Source of the DNA: Oceanobacillus senegalensis
GTDB taxonomy: Bacteria > Bacillota > Bacilli > Bacillales > Amphibacillaceae
NCBI RefSeq assembly: GCF_900176885.1
Contig: NZ_LT839648.1
Coordinates: 1,708,947-1,772,946, forward strand
DNA: 64,000 nucleotides
Reading direction: 5' to 3'
Below, piece after piece: positions 1 through 8,311 of this stretch (the stretch's first letter is position 1; every line of letters starts with the position of its first letter). The notes under the pieces are model-generated. The model saw nothing but the letters and a program-made list of their open reading frames with translations. It had not been told where the DNA came from and ran no database searches. The translations under genes were made by a program, and so were the position numbers.

Positions 1-150
1 TCTCCATTCTCTCATTTTACCATAGTGAACATTTCATTAAAGGAATGAACAATCGAACCGTCATAAATCTAATAATCTTGTGCGCATCATTCAATAGAAT
101 CGCACATTTCAATGATTGTAATTATACCTGTCTAGCCAAGTTTAGTATAG

Positions 151-162
151 CAACATATGTTG
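151..162. promoter_or_regulatory. 12-bp perfect palindrome upstream of the small plus-strand gene
   Basis: CAACATATGTTG reads the same on both strands and ends 28 bases before the start codon of the gene at 191. It could be an operator or part of a promoter region. No regulator is known for it, and a 12-bp palindrome could occur by chance. Confidence 0.3.
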
Positions 163-190
163 TAGCAAACGAAAGAAAGGAGGGATTTTC

Positions 191-418
191 ATGCGTGTTT
201 ATCATAGAAATGGCAACGATAATGGTGGGAATAACCAAGATAATGTCTTTATTCGTGCTAACAGAGTGATTGTAGTTGAAGATGGTGGTAGAGGAAACAA
301 CGGTTGCAATCGTAATAACAATCGTCCAAGGGTAATTAATGCGGATACAGTATTTGTGAGCGCAGATGATGTAAGAGTTATTGAAGATGATGGAAAGGGT
401 CACCACGGCGGCTGCTAG
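191..418 (+). CDS. small Asn/Gly-rich hypothetical protein with an internal duplication
   Basis: I do not recognise this 75-residue protein. It has an ideal ribosome-binding site (AAAGGAGGG, about 7 bases before ATG) and a strong terminator directly after it, so it is probably real. Two related blocks, VFIRANRVIVVEDGG (about residues 20-34) and VFVSADDVRVIEDDG (about 54-68), flank an Asn/Gly/Arg-rich linker, and the protein ends in HHGGC. There is no signal peptide or membrane segment. The composition resembles small spore-coat or exosporium proteins, but that is a guess. It is monocistronic and convergent with the aromatic cluster. Confidence 0.6.
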   Translation: MRVYHRNGNDNGGNNQDNVFIRANRVIVVEDGGRGNNGCNRNNNRPRVINADTVFVSADDVRVIEDDGKGHHGGC

Positions 419-433
419 TTAGACAAGCCAAGG

Positions 434-475
434 AATAAAGTAGAGACGTATGGTATGTCTCTACTTTATTCTTTT
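434..475 (+). terminator. Rho-independent terminator of the small gene at 191
   Basis: A perfect 14-bp stem (AATAAAGTAGAGAC / GTCTCTACTTTATT) with a 9-base loop is followed by CTTTTC. It lies 16 bases after the stop codon. A second hairpin serves the converging gene. Confidence 0.85.
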
Positions 476-515
476 CACCGATGCTGAAATTCATATTAGC
501 TAGAAGGCATCTTTA

Positions 516-554
516 CCTTTTCAAAAAACAACTCTCCTTTCTACTAAGGAGAAT
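516..554 (-). terminator. Rho-independent terminator of the aromatic catabolic operon
   Basis: On the minus strand TCTCCTT and AAGGAGA pair around a short loop, followed by GTTGTTTTTTG. It lies just after the dehydrogenase stop codon at 564. Confidence 0.75.
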
Positions 555-563
555 CGTCCATAC

Positions 564-2036
564 TTAGTTCAATGCCATACAAATATTTTTTACTTCCGTA
601 AAGAACTCCATACTATGTTGACCACCTTCTCTACCAATACCACTCTTCTTAAATCCACCAAATGGGGCACGAAGATCACGGACGAACCAGCAGTTTACCC
701 AGATTGTGCCTGCTCGAACATTATATGAAATTCGATGTGCTCGTTGAAGATTTTCTGTCCATACTACACCATTTAATCCATATTCTGTATCATTTGCTAT
801 TTGAAGCGCCTCCTCTTCTGTATCAAATGGAATAAGGGTTACCACCGGCCCAAAAATTTCCTCCTGACAAATACGTGATTTTGGATTATTGTGGACATAT
901 ATGGTTGGTTCAAGGTAATAACCATTTTTCACATGGTCAGGTAGGACTGGTCGTTTCCCACCACAGACAAGTGTTGCACCTTCTTCCTTTGCAACATCAA
1001 GATAACTAGTAACTTTATTATAATGTACTTTACTAACTAATGGTCCCATGTCAATGCCCTTTTCTTGCGGATCACCAACCTTTAAATCCATTGCAGCTTT
1101 TTTAAACTTTTCTAAAAAATTATCAAAAATGGAGCGCTGTACCAAAATTCTTGACCCCGCAAGACAAACTTGCCCAGAATTCATAAATGCAGCACGAATA
1201 GAACCTGGAACTGCTTTTTCAAGATCAGCATCATCAAAAATAATATTTGCTGCCTTTCCACCTAACTCAAAAGAAACCTTTTTCAATGTATCTGCTCCGC
1301 TTTTTAAGATACTTTTTCCAGTAGTTGTTGAACCTGTAAAGGAGATTAAATCAACCTCTGGATGTGTCGTCAATGTATTACCTACCGTAGCACCCTGTCC
1401 TTGCACAACATTAACTACTCCATCAGGAATTCCTGCTTCTTTTGCAATTTCACCAAGTAAGGAAACAGATAAAGGTGTACTTTCTGCTGGCTTAATAACA
1501 GCCGTATTTCCTGCTGCAAGGCAAGGTCCAAGCTTCCATGTTGTCAGCATAAATGGGACATTCCATGGTGTAATTAATGCCGCAACACCTACTGGTTCAT
1601 ACCTTGTAAAGTTAATGTACGCTTCCCTCATTGGGTAGGTTTCTCCACCTTGTTCCTCCACAAAATCCGCAAAGAAACGTATATTATTTGCAGCACGAGC
1701 AACTTCATGTGCAACAGTAGATTCATAGGGTTTACCTACATCCATTGCATCATAGCGTGCAATATCTTCTTTTCTTTCTAAAATAATATCAGCCATTTTT
1801 CGAAGTTTTGCACTACGTTCTTGCACTGTTATTTTTCTCCACGGCCCAATTTCAAACGCTTCTCTTGCTACTTGGCAGGCACGTTCTACATCCTCAACTG
1901 TCGCTTCACTAACACGTGCAATTAATTCCTGTGTAGCTGGATTCGTCACATTGAATGTTTCATTATCACTGGAAGGTACGTACTCCCCGTTAATATATAG
2001 TCCGATTTCCTTCACTTCTGTTTTCATACTGGTCAC
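564..2036 (-). CDS. 2-hydroxymuconate-type semialdehyde dehydrogenase (HpaE/DmpC family)
   Basis: NAD(P)-dependent aldehyde dehydrogenase, 490 residues, the usual family length. Visible motifs are the cofactor-binding segment TPWNVPFMLTTWK, the general-base region FELGGKAANI and the catalytic cysteine in NSGQVCLAGSR. It should oxidise the semialdehyde made by the ring-cleavage dioxygenase to 2-hydroxymuconate (4-oxalocrotonate enol). It could equally be the 5-carboxymethyl homologue HpaE; the neighbouring 64-residue tautomerase favours the catechol substrate. The start is GTG at 2036, one base after the tautomerase stop. GGAGG lies 9 bases upstream, whereas the in-frame ATG at 2027 is too far from it. 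Last gene of the operon. Confidence 0.9.
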   Translation of the reverse strand: MTSMKTEVKEIGLYINGEYVPSSDNETFNVTNPATQELIARVSEATVEDVERACQVAREAFEIGPWRKITVQERSAKLRKMADIILERKEDIARYDAMDVGKPYESTVAHEVARAANNIRFFADFVEEQGGETYPMREAYINFTRYEPVGVAALITPWNVPFMLTTWKLGPCLAAGNTAVIKPAESTPLSVSLLGEIAKEAGIPDGVVNVVQGQGATVGNTLTTHPEVDLISFTGSTTTGKSILKSGADTLKKVSFELGGKAANIIFDDADLEKAVPGSIRAAFMNSGQVCLAGSRILVQRSIFDNFLEKFKKAAMDLKVGDPQEKGIDMGPLVSKVHYNKVTSYLDVAKEEGATLVCGGKRPVLPDHVKNGYYLEPTIYVHNNPKSRICQEEIFGPVVTLIPFDTEEEALQIANDTEYGLNGVVWTENLQRAHRISYNVRAGTIWVNCWFVRDLRAPFGGFKKSGIGREGGQHSMEFFTEVKNICMALN

Positions 2037-2037
2037 T

Positions 2038-2232
2038 TTAACCTTCCCTCCGCTTTTTTACCGATTCACCGGCAATTCCCCAATGTTCCGGTTTTAATTC
2101 GTTAATCATTACACGAACACTCTGTTCAGGGGCCTCTAAGACTTCTGAAGCCACACTCGTCATTTCCCGAATAAGACGTTCCTTCTTTTCTGCCGATCTT
2201 CCTTCTAAAATATTGACCTGTATAAAAGGCAT
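2038..2232 (-). CDS. 4-oxalocrotonate tautomerase
   Basis: 64-residue member of the 4-OT family, which isomerises 2-hydroxymuconate to 2-oxo-3-hexenedioate and works as a hexamer of about 62-residue subunits. After removal of Met the protein starts PFIQVNILEGR. Catalytic Pro1, Arg11 and Arg39 are all in place, and Trp50 replaces the usual Phe50. The start at 2232 is fixed by AAAGGAGGT 7 bases upstream and by the need for N-terminal proline. It is nearly fused to the dehydrogenase (one-base gap). Its small size separates it from HpaF of the homoprotocatechuate pathway. Confidence 0.9.
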   Translation of the reverse strand: MPFIQVNILEGRSAEKKERLIREMTSVASEVLEAPEQSVRVMINELKPEHWGIAGESVKKRREG

Positions 2233-2245
2233 TTTTCTACCTCCT

Positions 2246-3035
2246 TTAATCTGTAAATTTAGTATGCACAGAGCCAATACCATCGAAACTAGCAGTAAAT
2301 TGATCTCCAGAGGTTATTTTTATTGCCGCAGATAAAGAACCGCTTAAGACAACTTCTCCTGGTTTGATACACTTTCCTACTTTATATAATTTATTTGCTA
2401 ACCAAGCTACTGCCTTAGCTGGGTGCCCCATTACAGCTGCTCTTGCACCTGTTGCAATAACTTCATCATTCCTGCTATATACCATTCCCATCAATTCTAA
2501 ATCTAAATTTTCTGGACGATAGACTCGTTCTCCAATAATAAACCTGGAAGAAGAAGAATTATCACTTACAGCATCTGGGAGTGTAAACTGAAAACCATAA
2601 AAACGACTATCAATAATCTCGATGGCTGGTGCTACGTATCTAGTCGCATCCAAAACGTCTGCAACTGTCACGTGTGGCCCCTTCAACTCTTTGTTTAAAA
2701 TAAATGCAATTTCCGGTTCTGCTTTAGCATGAATAAATGGAGAGATGGAAATTGCTTTTCCTTCGCACAATTTCATGCTTTCTAATAAGACACCATAAGA
2801 AGGTTCGTGAACTCCCATCATTTCTTGTTTCGCTTTACTTGTTAAACCAAGTTTCCAACCTACTACCCTGGTATTCTCTTCCTTACTTTTTATCTCCATT
2901 AAATGGTTTTGTACTTGATATGCTAATCTCTCATCAAGTTCCGGAAATCTATCGACGAATTTATTAACGGGTTTTTTGTTTCTCGGCTTCAAATAGCTTC
3001 TTCGCGATCAAATCTATAACTTCCGTTTTAATCAT
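2246..3035 (-). CDS. 2-oxo-3-hexenedioate (4-oxalocrotonate) decarboxylase, frameshifted near the N-terminus
   Basis: Hydratase/decarboxylase family. Visible segments are GWKLGLTSKAKQEMMGV, the metal-ligand region AEPEIAFIL and VVLSGSLSAA. The reaction is 2-oxo-3-hexenedioate to 2-oxopent-4-enoate plus CO2. The long open frame starts only at a TTG (2992) with no ribosome-binding site. A proper ATG with AGGAG lies at 3035 and opens MIKTEVIDLIAKKLFEAEKQ, then runs into TAA at 2964-2966. Removing one A from the six-A run (T run 2972-2977 on the plus strand) joins the two frames into 262 residues, the normal family length. It may be an assembly error, a recent null mutation, or expression by slippage at the A run. 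Confidence 0.8.
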
Positions 3036-3108
3036 GCGTTCACTCCTAGCTTCAATAAGGGTATTCCTATATATAGTTGTATCTACTAAAGAAGTCTACT
3101 TTTGCAGC

Positions 3109-4092
3109 TTACTTGGATTTTGCTACTTCAGGAACGGTTACCGGTGTCCCTTGATTCCACCATGAATCAGGAAATGCAGTTCCAATCCAAGTATCTCCGT
3201 TTCCCGGAACATCTTTCATCTCCCATGTAACCGTTTCCCAAGTTGGATCTAATATAAGATATCCTGCATCACCAAATAATTCCACACGGTTTCCACCTGG
3301 CTCATAAACATACATACAAAAGGCTTGACTAATTCCATGCTTATTTGGTGGCACTTCAATAAATACATCATTATCTTTTAATAAATCAGCGATATCATAT
3401 AAATTTTGTGGTATCCCATACCAGTAGCATAAATGATGTAATTTTCCAGGAATCTGATTTGGTTCAGGCATAAATGCAATCTCATGAACAAGATTGGATA
3501 CACTCATCCAACTAGCTATCGTAGTCCCATTATCTACAATTTGTTCTCTTACACGGAATCCCAGTGCATCTGCCATAAATTTCATATTTTTACTCGTATT
3601 AGATGCCATAAGATTAATATGATCTAAACGTCTAACAGGTACACCACGTTCAGGACGTTTTGTGGAACGATTTAAAAGCTTGGTCTGTTCTCCCTCTTTA
3701 GACTTATAATATTCCACATCAAAAAGCAATTCCATAGGATGACCATCCGGTGTTGTAAATTGATAAGCGGGCCCATGCCCAATATCCCCATCAATCCAAC
3801 CACGACCTAACCCGGTTGCCTTTACAGACTCCACACGTCGCTCTAGTGCTTGTGGAGAGATCGTACGCCAAGCAGCATGACCTAAGCCTGCCTCCTTAGA
3901 TTCCGTAATTTTCAAGGTATTATGGTAAGTATCTTCATATGCTTTTAAATAAACAGACTGACCAGATTTTGCTGTTACATTCATTCCTAAAAATCTAGTA
4001 AAAAACTCAACACTTTCCTCTGGCTTAGGAGATAATATCTCCAGATGGGCTAATTGTGCTACATCTAAAATAGGTTCTTTAAAAATACTCAT
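3109..4092 (-). CDS. extradiol ring-cleavage dioxygenase (catechol 2,3-dioxygenase type)
   Basis: Two-domain vicinal-oxygen-chelate dioxygenase, 327 residues, the length I recall for Geobacillus PheB. The Fe(II) ligands are visible as His in [10 protein letters not shown] (about 156), His in GKLHHLCYW (about 217) and Glu in [10 protein letters not shown] (about 269). A conserved Tyr follows in the same block. It opens catechol, or a substituted catechol such as 3,4-dihydroxyphenylacetate, next to the hydroxyls to give a yellow semialdehyde. The start is ATG at 4092, with GGGAGG 9 bases upstream; the TTG two codons earlier is too close. It is third in the operon after the hydroxylase pair. Confidence 0.88.
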   Translation of the reverse strand: MSIFKEPILDVAQLAHLEILSPKPEESVEFFTRFLGMNVTAKSGQSVYLKAYEDTYHNTLKITESKEAGLGHAAWRTISPQALERRVESVKATGLGRGWIDGDIGHGPAYQFTTPDGHPMELLFDVEYYKSKEGEQTKLLNRSTKRPERGVPVRRLDHINLMASNTSKNMKFMADALGFRVREQIVDNGTTIASWMSVSNLVHEIAFMPEPNQIPGKLHHLCYWYGIPQNLYDIADLLKDNDVFIEVPPNKHGISQAFCMYVYEPGGNRVELFGDAGYLILDPTWETVTWEMKDVPGNGDTWIGTAFPDSWWNQGTPVTVPEVAKSK

Positions 4093-4197
4093 ATCCAAAA
4101 TCCTCCCTATTTATTAACATCAATAATTTTTATTTTGATATCGTTAGGAGAAGATAACAAGTCGTTCTATACCCTAGCAAATTGCTATCTTAACCCA

Positions 4198-4677
4198 TTA
4201 CATTACAACGCTGGAGTTTTCTATTGAAGAATATTTTCCTTTATAGAATAATAGCGGATCCGCGTCCCCTTGGAGGTTGATATCGATTACCTTTCCTATG
4301 AACAGAGCATGATCTCCTTCTACATGTTCATTGACTACTTCACAGGAAATTTGTGTAGGAGCATCCTTGATTACTGGTAAATCTCCTAACCTATCAAATG
4401 AAACGTTCCTATCCGCTTCCTTTTGACCAGCAAATATCATAGATAATTCCTTTTGACTCTGAGAGAGTATATTAACAGCATATCGATTGCTTTTTCTAAT
4501 TTTTTCTAGCATACTTGCATTCTCACCGATAGAAATCACTACTAATTTCGGGTCTAATGATACAGACATGAATGCATTTGCAGTCATTCCATGCACATCA
4601 CCATCCACTTCTGTTGTAATGACATTTACTCCCGTTGCAAAGTTTCCCATAGCATTTCTAAATTGACGATCGTCCAT
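4198..4677 (-). CDS. flavin reductase component of the aromatic monooxygenase (HpaC/PheA2 family)
   Basis: 159-residue flavin reductase-like protein. The N-terminal FRNAMGNFATGVNVITT and GMTANAFMSVSLDP match the flavin-binding fold, and the histidine-containing VEGDHALFIGKV lies near the C-terminus. It uses NADH to supply reduced FAD to the oxygenase encoded just upstream. The length fits PheA2 (about 161) and HpaC (about 170). AGGAGG lies 8 bases before ATG. Confidence 0.87.
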   Translation of the reverse strand: MDDRQFRNAMGNFATGVNVITTEVDGDVHGMTANAFMSVSLDPKLVVISIGENASMLEKIRKSNRYAVNILSQSQKELSMIFAGQKEADRNVSFDRLGDLPVIKDAPTQISCEVVNEHVEGDHALFIGKVIDINLQGDADPLLFYKGKYSSIENSSVVM

Positions 4678-4746
4678 TCAAAAATCCTCCTCATAATTTC
4701 TAATAGATTAGCCATTTATGATAACCTCATAACTCAAATATCTTCT

Positions 4747-6261
4747 TTATTGTTTTACTAAATTGTCGATTTCAGAAGAGTTTATCCACGTATCATTTGT
4801 CCATCCGTACAAATCATAGTCACTCAAAGCTGAACCCGCAAATGCTCTGTACCTATCTGCAGCTCCTGAACCTTCCGCATGTTTTAATGCCTCTAATCGA
4901 ATATTTTCCGTATTTCCAGCATAATTAATTTCATATAGCTCATGACGACCGCCAAATTCAGACCCAATGGCATCCCAAATCATCTTCAATAATTTGATAC
5001 GCTGCTCTGAACTAGTATTTGTTCCACGATAGAATTTATCAATATATGGTCTCAAGTCTGAATTTAACAGGTCCTTTGAACTTGAAGGTAACTGAATCAA
5101 CCCGCCTGCAACCACTTGTTCAAAGATATTTTTTACCCTAACCCACGTGTTTGGAGCTAAAACCCGATATGCATTGGCATAATAACCATTGGGAACAGCT
5201 ACACCATTCATTCCCACGTCCGGTTCACTAGCCATTGCTGTTGTCAACCCCCATACCATATTACGAAGAGCTAATACTTCACCAATATTTACTTGTACGC
5301 CCCTAAATTGCTGTGTACCTGCAGCTTCTGTCGCTTTAAGCAATAACCCCGCCATAAAGTCAAGCTTAACAGCCAATCTTGTAGCTCCATGAAAAGAAAA
5401 TCGATTAACAAACTTAGTTTCTGTGAAAAATTTGTTTGAAACATCAACGTTCTTATATGCAAGAACATCTTCCCAAGGGATAAATACATTATCTAGTACG
5501 ATAACTGCATCATTCTCATCGAAACGGCTAGATAATGGATAGTCAAAAGGAGAGCCATTTGTTGCCGCTTGCAATTCATAAGATTGTCGACTAATCATCT
5601 TCACACCTGATGCATTCATTGGCACAAAAAAAACAAGCGCGTGGCTTTGGTCACCGTCTCCGAGATCTTTTGGTCCATAATTTGCTACAAAATTGTAATG
5701 TGTTAATGGTGCAGCTGTTCCTACCATCTTGGCACCGCTTACAACAATACCATTATCCTTTTCATCTACAGCACGAACAAAGACATCCTTGTTTTCATGT
5801 AGTGGCTTTGAACGATCTACCTGTGGATTAATAACAGTATGGTTAATAAAGGACACATCACGCGATGCTTTCCTATACCAAGATCTAGCATTATCCTCAA
5901 ATCCTTTATAAAAATCAGCATAACTGTTTAAATGCCCCATAAAAGAAGCTTTATAATCAGGAGTACGTCCCATATACCCAAAGTTTAATTTAGACCACTC
6001 TGCTATGGCATCTCTAGCTTCGATAAGGTCTTTTGAACACGTAGGTGTTTTAAAGAATTTATGAGTTTTATCTCCGTATTCATTTTCGGTGACTATCTTT
6101 TTGCTTTTTTCCGGATCGTGTAGACTATCATACATTCTTGCATAAGAACGAGCCGCATTACGAAACGCTGGATGTAATGTTACGTCATCTACTTTCTCAC
6201 CATTTAGATAAACTTCTCGACCATCTCTTAAACTTTCTAAATACTCTTTACCCGTTAACAT
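4747..6261 (-). CDS. hpaB: FADH2-dependent aromatic monooxygenase, large component (HpaB/PheA1 family)
   Basis: 504-residue member of the 4-hydroxyphenylacetate 3-monooxygenase/phenol 2-monooxygenase family, which hydroxylates a phenolic ring next to the OH using FADH2 and O2. The acyl-CoA-dehydrogenase-like fold shows in the N-terminal TGKEYLESLRDGREVYLNGE, the central RSKPLHENKDVFVRAVDEKD and the C-terminal FGGRHELYEINYAG. A length of 504 and a catechol-type lower pathway point to phenol as substrate; homology alone would also allow 4-hydroxyphenylacetate. First gene of the operon, with GGAGGG 8 bases before ATG. A cre-like site and repeated AGTTGTA motifs lie upstream. Confidence 0.88.
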   Translation of the reverse strand: MLTGKEYLESLRDGREVYLNGEKVDDVTLHPAFRNAARSYARMYDSLHDPEKSKKIVTENEYGDKTHKFFKTPTCSKDLIEARDAIAEWSKLNFGYMGRTPDYKASFMGHLNSYADFYKGFEDNARSWYRKASRDVSFINHTVINPQVDRSKPLHENKDVFVRAVDEKDNGIVVSGAKMVGTAAPLTHYNFVANYGPKDLGDGDQSHALVFFVPMNASGVKMISRQSYELQAATNGSPFDYPLSSRFDENDAVIVLDNVFIPWEDVLAYKNVDVSNKFFTETKFVNRFSFHGATRLAVKLDFMAGLLLKATEAAGTQQFRGVQVNIGEVLALRNMVWGLTTAMASEPDVGMNGVAVPNGYYANAYRVLAPNTWVRVKNIFEQVVAGGLIQLPSSSKDLLNSDLRPYIDKFYRGTNTSSEQRIKLLKMIWDAIGSEFGGRHELYEINYAGNTENIRLEALKHAEGSGAADRYRAFAGSALSDYDLYGWTNDTWINSSEIDNLVKQ

Positions 6262-6317
6262 ATTGTTTCACCCTCCATTACTTTTAATATTTCTATATTT
6301 CTTAATCTTATTTTATT

Positions 6318-6331
6318 TTAAAACGCTTTCA
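6318..6331 (-). promoter_or_regulatory. cre-like site (CcpA) upstream of the aromatic operon
   Basis: The minus strand reads TGAAAGCGTTTTAA, matching the cre consensus TGWAANCGNTNWCA at 13 of 14 positions. It lies about 57-70 bases before the oxygenase start codon. This would let CcpA repress aromatic catabolism when sugars are present. It is a sequence match only. Confidence 0.5.
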
Positions 6332-6334
6332 TAA

Positions 6335-6391
6335 ACAACGACAGTTGTAGTCTGAATATAGTGAATTATTAAGCATTATATGTTAGTTGTA
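6335..6391 (-). promoter_or_regulatory. putative regulator-binding region and -10 element of the aromatic operon
   Basis: AGTTGTA occurs at 6343-6349 and 6385-6391, exactly 42 bp apart (about four helical turns). The first copy sits in the inverted repeat ACAAC-GACA-GTTGT (6335-6348). A TATAAT on the minus strand lies at 6375-6380 with no good -35 box, as expected of an activator-dependent promoter. A third AGTTGTA is at 3075-3081, upstream of the decarboxylase. Assigning these to the regulator encoded at 6437 is inference. Confidence 0.4.
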
Positions 6392-6396
6392 TTCGA

Positions 6397-6427
6397 TAAA
6401 AAAATGTCTTCACTAATGAAGACATTT
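6397..6427 (-). terminator. Rho-independent terminator of the aromatic regulator gene
   Basis: The minus strand reads AAAATGTCTTC, loop, GAAGACATTTTTTT. It separates the regulator from the catabolic operon, which therefore needs its own promoter. Confidence 0.8.
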
Positions 6428-6436
6428 TCTATCACT

Positions 6437-8311
6437 TTAAAATTCCAATTTTCCTATTGAAATTAACGCTTGAATGGACAACAATAGGTTATACGTTACC
6501 TCAGGATTTCTTAAATCTTTCCCAAGTAAATCTTCTATTTTCGCTATACGATATCGAAGTCCACTCAATGACAAAGCCAAGCTTTCTGCTGTATTCTCTA
6601 AATTCCCACCATTCCGTAGATATTCGTACAAAGTCCTAATCAATTCCATATTTTTGTGATCTAAATTACTAGATAATGGATGAAGGGTATACATTGCAAT
6701 TTTTTCTATTTCTATTTTGTTATTGGTATTTACTAAGGGGCCCAAAATACCTAGCGAATAAAACGGAACAACTTTATTTGTATTCGTGGCTATCCTCATC
6801 GCAGTAAGGGCTTCTGAATAACTCTCGGAAGCCTTTTCAATTTGATCTGACTCCATGCTAAGGCCTGCCTGAAACGAAACAGTTGGATACAATTCAGATA
6901 GATGGTTCATGTAATGTTCGCAGGTTGAAAGAATTCCATCTTTCTTGTTTATTTCGCCATCTAGAAACAAAAAAGCAAGTTTATTTGATAGCTGTCCCAT
7001 CAGAATGTTCATTCCCTTTTTCTTAAAATAAGTAGATGACTGATTCATGACCTCTTCTAAAAATGACATTTCTTCCCGATAATCCTTTTGATATGTTTTA
7101 TATTGAATAACAACGATATGAAAAGGCTGAAAAAGGTTCAATCCGATAAAACCGCTACGTCTTATAATTTCTTCCTTTGAATATTCCTCACTTAATAATT
7201 GCTCTAAGAATCTCCCCTTCATCCTTTCCTCCGCTTCTGCTTCTGTTTTCTTATTTAATAAATACAGAGCACAAACAGATGATATTCGCTCTATAATTGC
7301 TCGGAGGTTATACGTATCTTCTTTCTTCGAATTTTCATAAATAAATGAGCAATAACCAATAATTCTTCCTTGAAGATAAATTGGGGTAACTAATCGTGTA
7401 TGATGATCTATTTGAAGTGTTTGGGTATGATGGAAAGATGACTCTACCGATTGAACATAATCTTTAAATAATTGATTTACTTTAAATAACATTTCATCTG
7501 GAATACCAGATGATGCCAATTGATGGAACTCTTGATCTTCTACTATAATAGCTGTCCCTGTATAATCATGGACAATATCCATCATAGCACTTAAATCCTT
7601 CCCCTTTAAAATTTCTTCTGTCAATTTATTATATATAATTGATACATTCTTTAAATTATTTCTTTCTTCCAATAATTTCTCGTATGTTAATTCCAGTTCT
7701 TTTATCACTGGTTGTTCTTTGTAGTACTGAAGTTCATCACTCATTTCATCTGTCCAATAATCAATGGTTCTTCCAACCCATCTACATTCCTTATCACCTT
7801 TACCAACACAAGATATTTCGTTAAATAGGACCGTTTGATTGCAAATTTCACTAAGGTATCCGTTTCCATACCCAACAGACATATAACAAACAGGTTCCTC
7901 TGCCTTACCAAAATGGTGAATATGTTCTTCCGCTTCAAAGGAACTTTTCCATATCCCCTCTATATAAGTAGATATTTTATTTTCCTCTTCTATCACTTCA
8001 ATTTTATTAAGCGTGGCGATAACATGTCCTTGTATTTGGTGAAAGATAGGTCCTTTTTTTATAATAGATTCAACCGATTCATTTTTAAATTTTTCTAACA
8101 CCATTTTTGCATCTCTACGACCTAGATCTGTGCCATAACGCATTAGAAAGCCCTTAACTCTTTCTTTACCGATATTTCGATACAGATCCTTTCTTAATAT
8201 ACCAAAGGATGATGTGGGGGTTAACACTGATCTACTATTCCCTGAGTAAATCAATCCATCTTCCGTAAATCCTATGTTATCTAGAGGGCTAAGGCTTTTA
8301 TTCACATGCAA
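6437..8311 (-). CDS. XylR_N-V4R sensor with PucR-type output: probable aromatic-responsive regulator
   Basis: 624 residues. The N-terminus (about 35-130) resembles the effector domain of XylR/DmpR (GILRKDLYRNIG, RYGTDLGRRDA). A V4R domain follows (about 135-190, VGYGNGYLSEICNQ and CVGKGDKECRWVGR), then a coiled linker (about 200-235), a GAF-like/CdaR middle and a PucR/CdaR helix-turn-helix at the end (about 555-612, GGNLENTAESLALSLSGLRY). There is no AAA+ sigma-54 domain between sensor and output, unlike XylR. It probably senses phenol or a similar aromatic and activates the operon ahead of it on the same strand. ATG is preceded by AAGGGAGTGG. Confidence 0.85.
   Translation of the reverse strand: MHVNKSLSPLDNIGFTEDGLIYSGNSRSVLTPTSSFGILRKDLYRNIGKERVKGFLMRYGTDLGRRDAKMVLEKFKNESVESIIKKGPIFHQIQGHVIATLNKIEVIEEENKISTYIEGIWKSSFEAEEHIHHFGKAEEPVCYMSVGYGNGYLSEICNQTVLFNEISCVGKGDKECRWVGRTIDYWTDEMSDELQYYKEQPVIKELELTYEKLLEERNNLKNVSIIYNKLTEEILKGKDLSAMMDIVHDYTGTAIIVEDQEFHQLASSGIPDEMLFKVNQLFKDYVQSVESSFHHTQTLQIDHHTRLVTPIYLQGRIIGYCSFIYENSKKEDTYNLRAIIERISSVCALYLLNKKTEAEAEERMKGRFLEQLLSEEYSKEEIIRRSGFIGLNLFQPFHIVVIQYKTYQKDYREEMSFLEEVMNQSSTYFKKKGMNILMGQLSNKLAFLFLDGEINKKDGILSTCEHYMNHLSELYPTVSFQAGLSMESDQIEKASESYSEALTAMRIATNTNKVVPFYSLGILGPLVNTNNKIEIEKIAMYTLHPLSSNLDHKNMELIRTLYEYLRNGGNLENTAESLALSLSGLRYRIAKIEDLLGKDLRNPEVTYNLLLSIQALISIGKLEF

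Noticed and set aside
122..406. Minus-strand open frame of 94 codons opposite the small gene at 191
   Set aside because: No ribosome-binding site, low-complexity Ile/Thr composition and full overlap with a gene that has strong signals. It is the mirror of that gene.
1048..1638. Plus-strand open frame of 196 codons inside the dehydrogenase gene
   Set aside because: Antisense shadow of a clear aldehyde dehydrogenase. No ribosome-binding site and no recognisable motif.
6262..6436. Sigma-54 (-24/-12) promoter for the aromatic operon, suggested by the XylR-like sensor
   Set aside because: No GG-N10-GC pattern is seen and the regulator lacks the AAA+ domain needed for sigma-54 activation.
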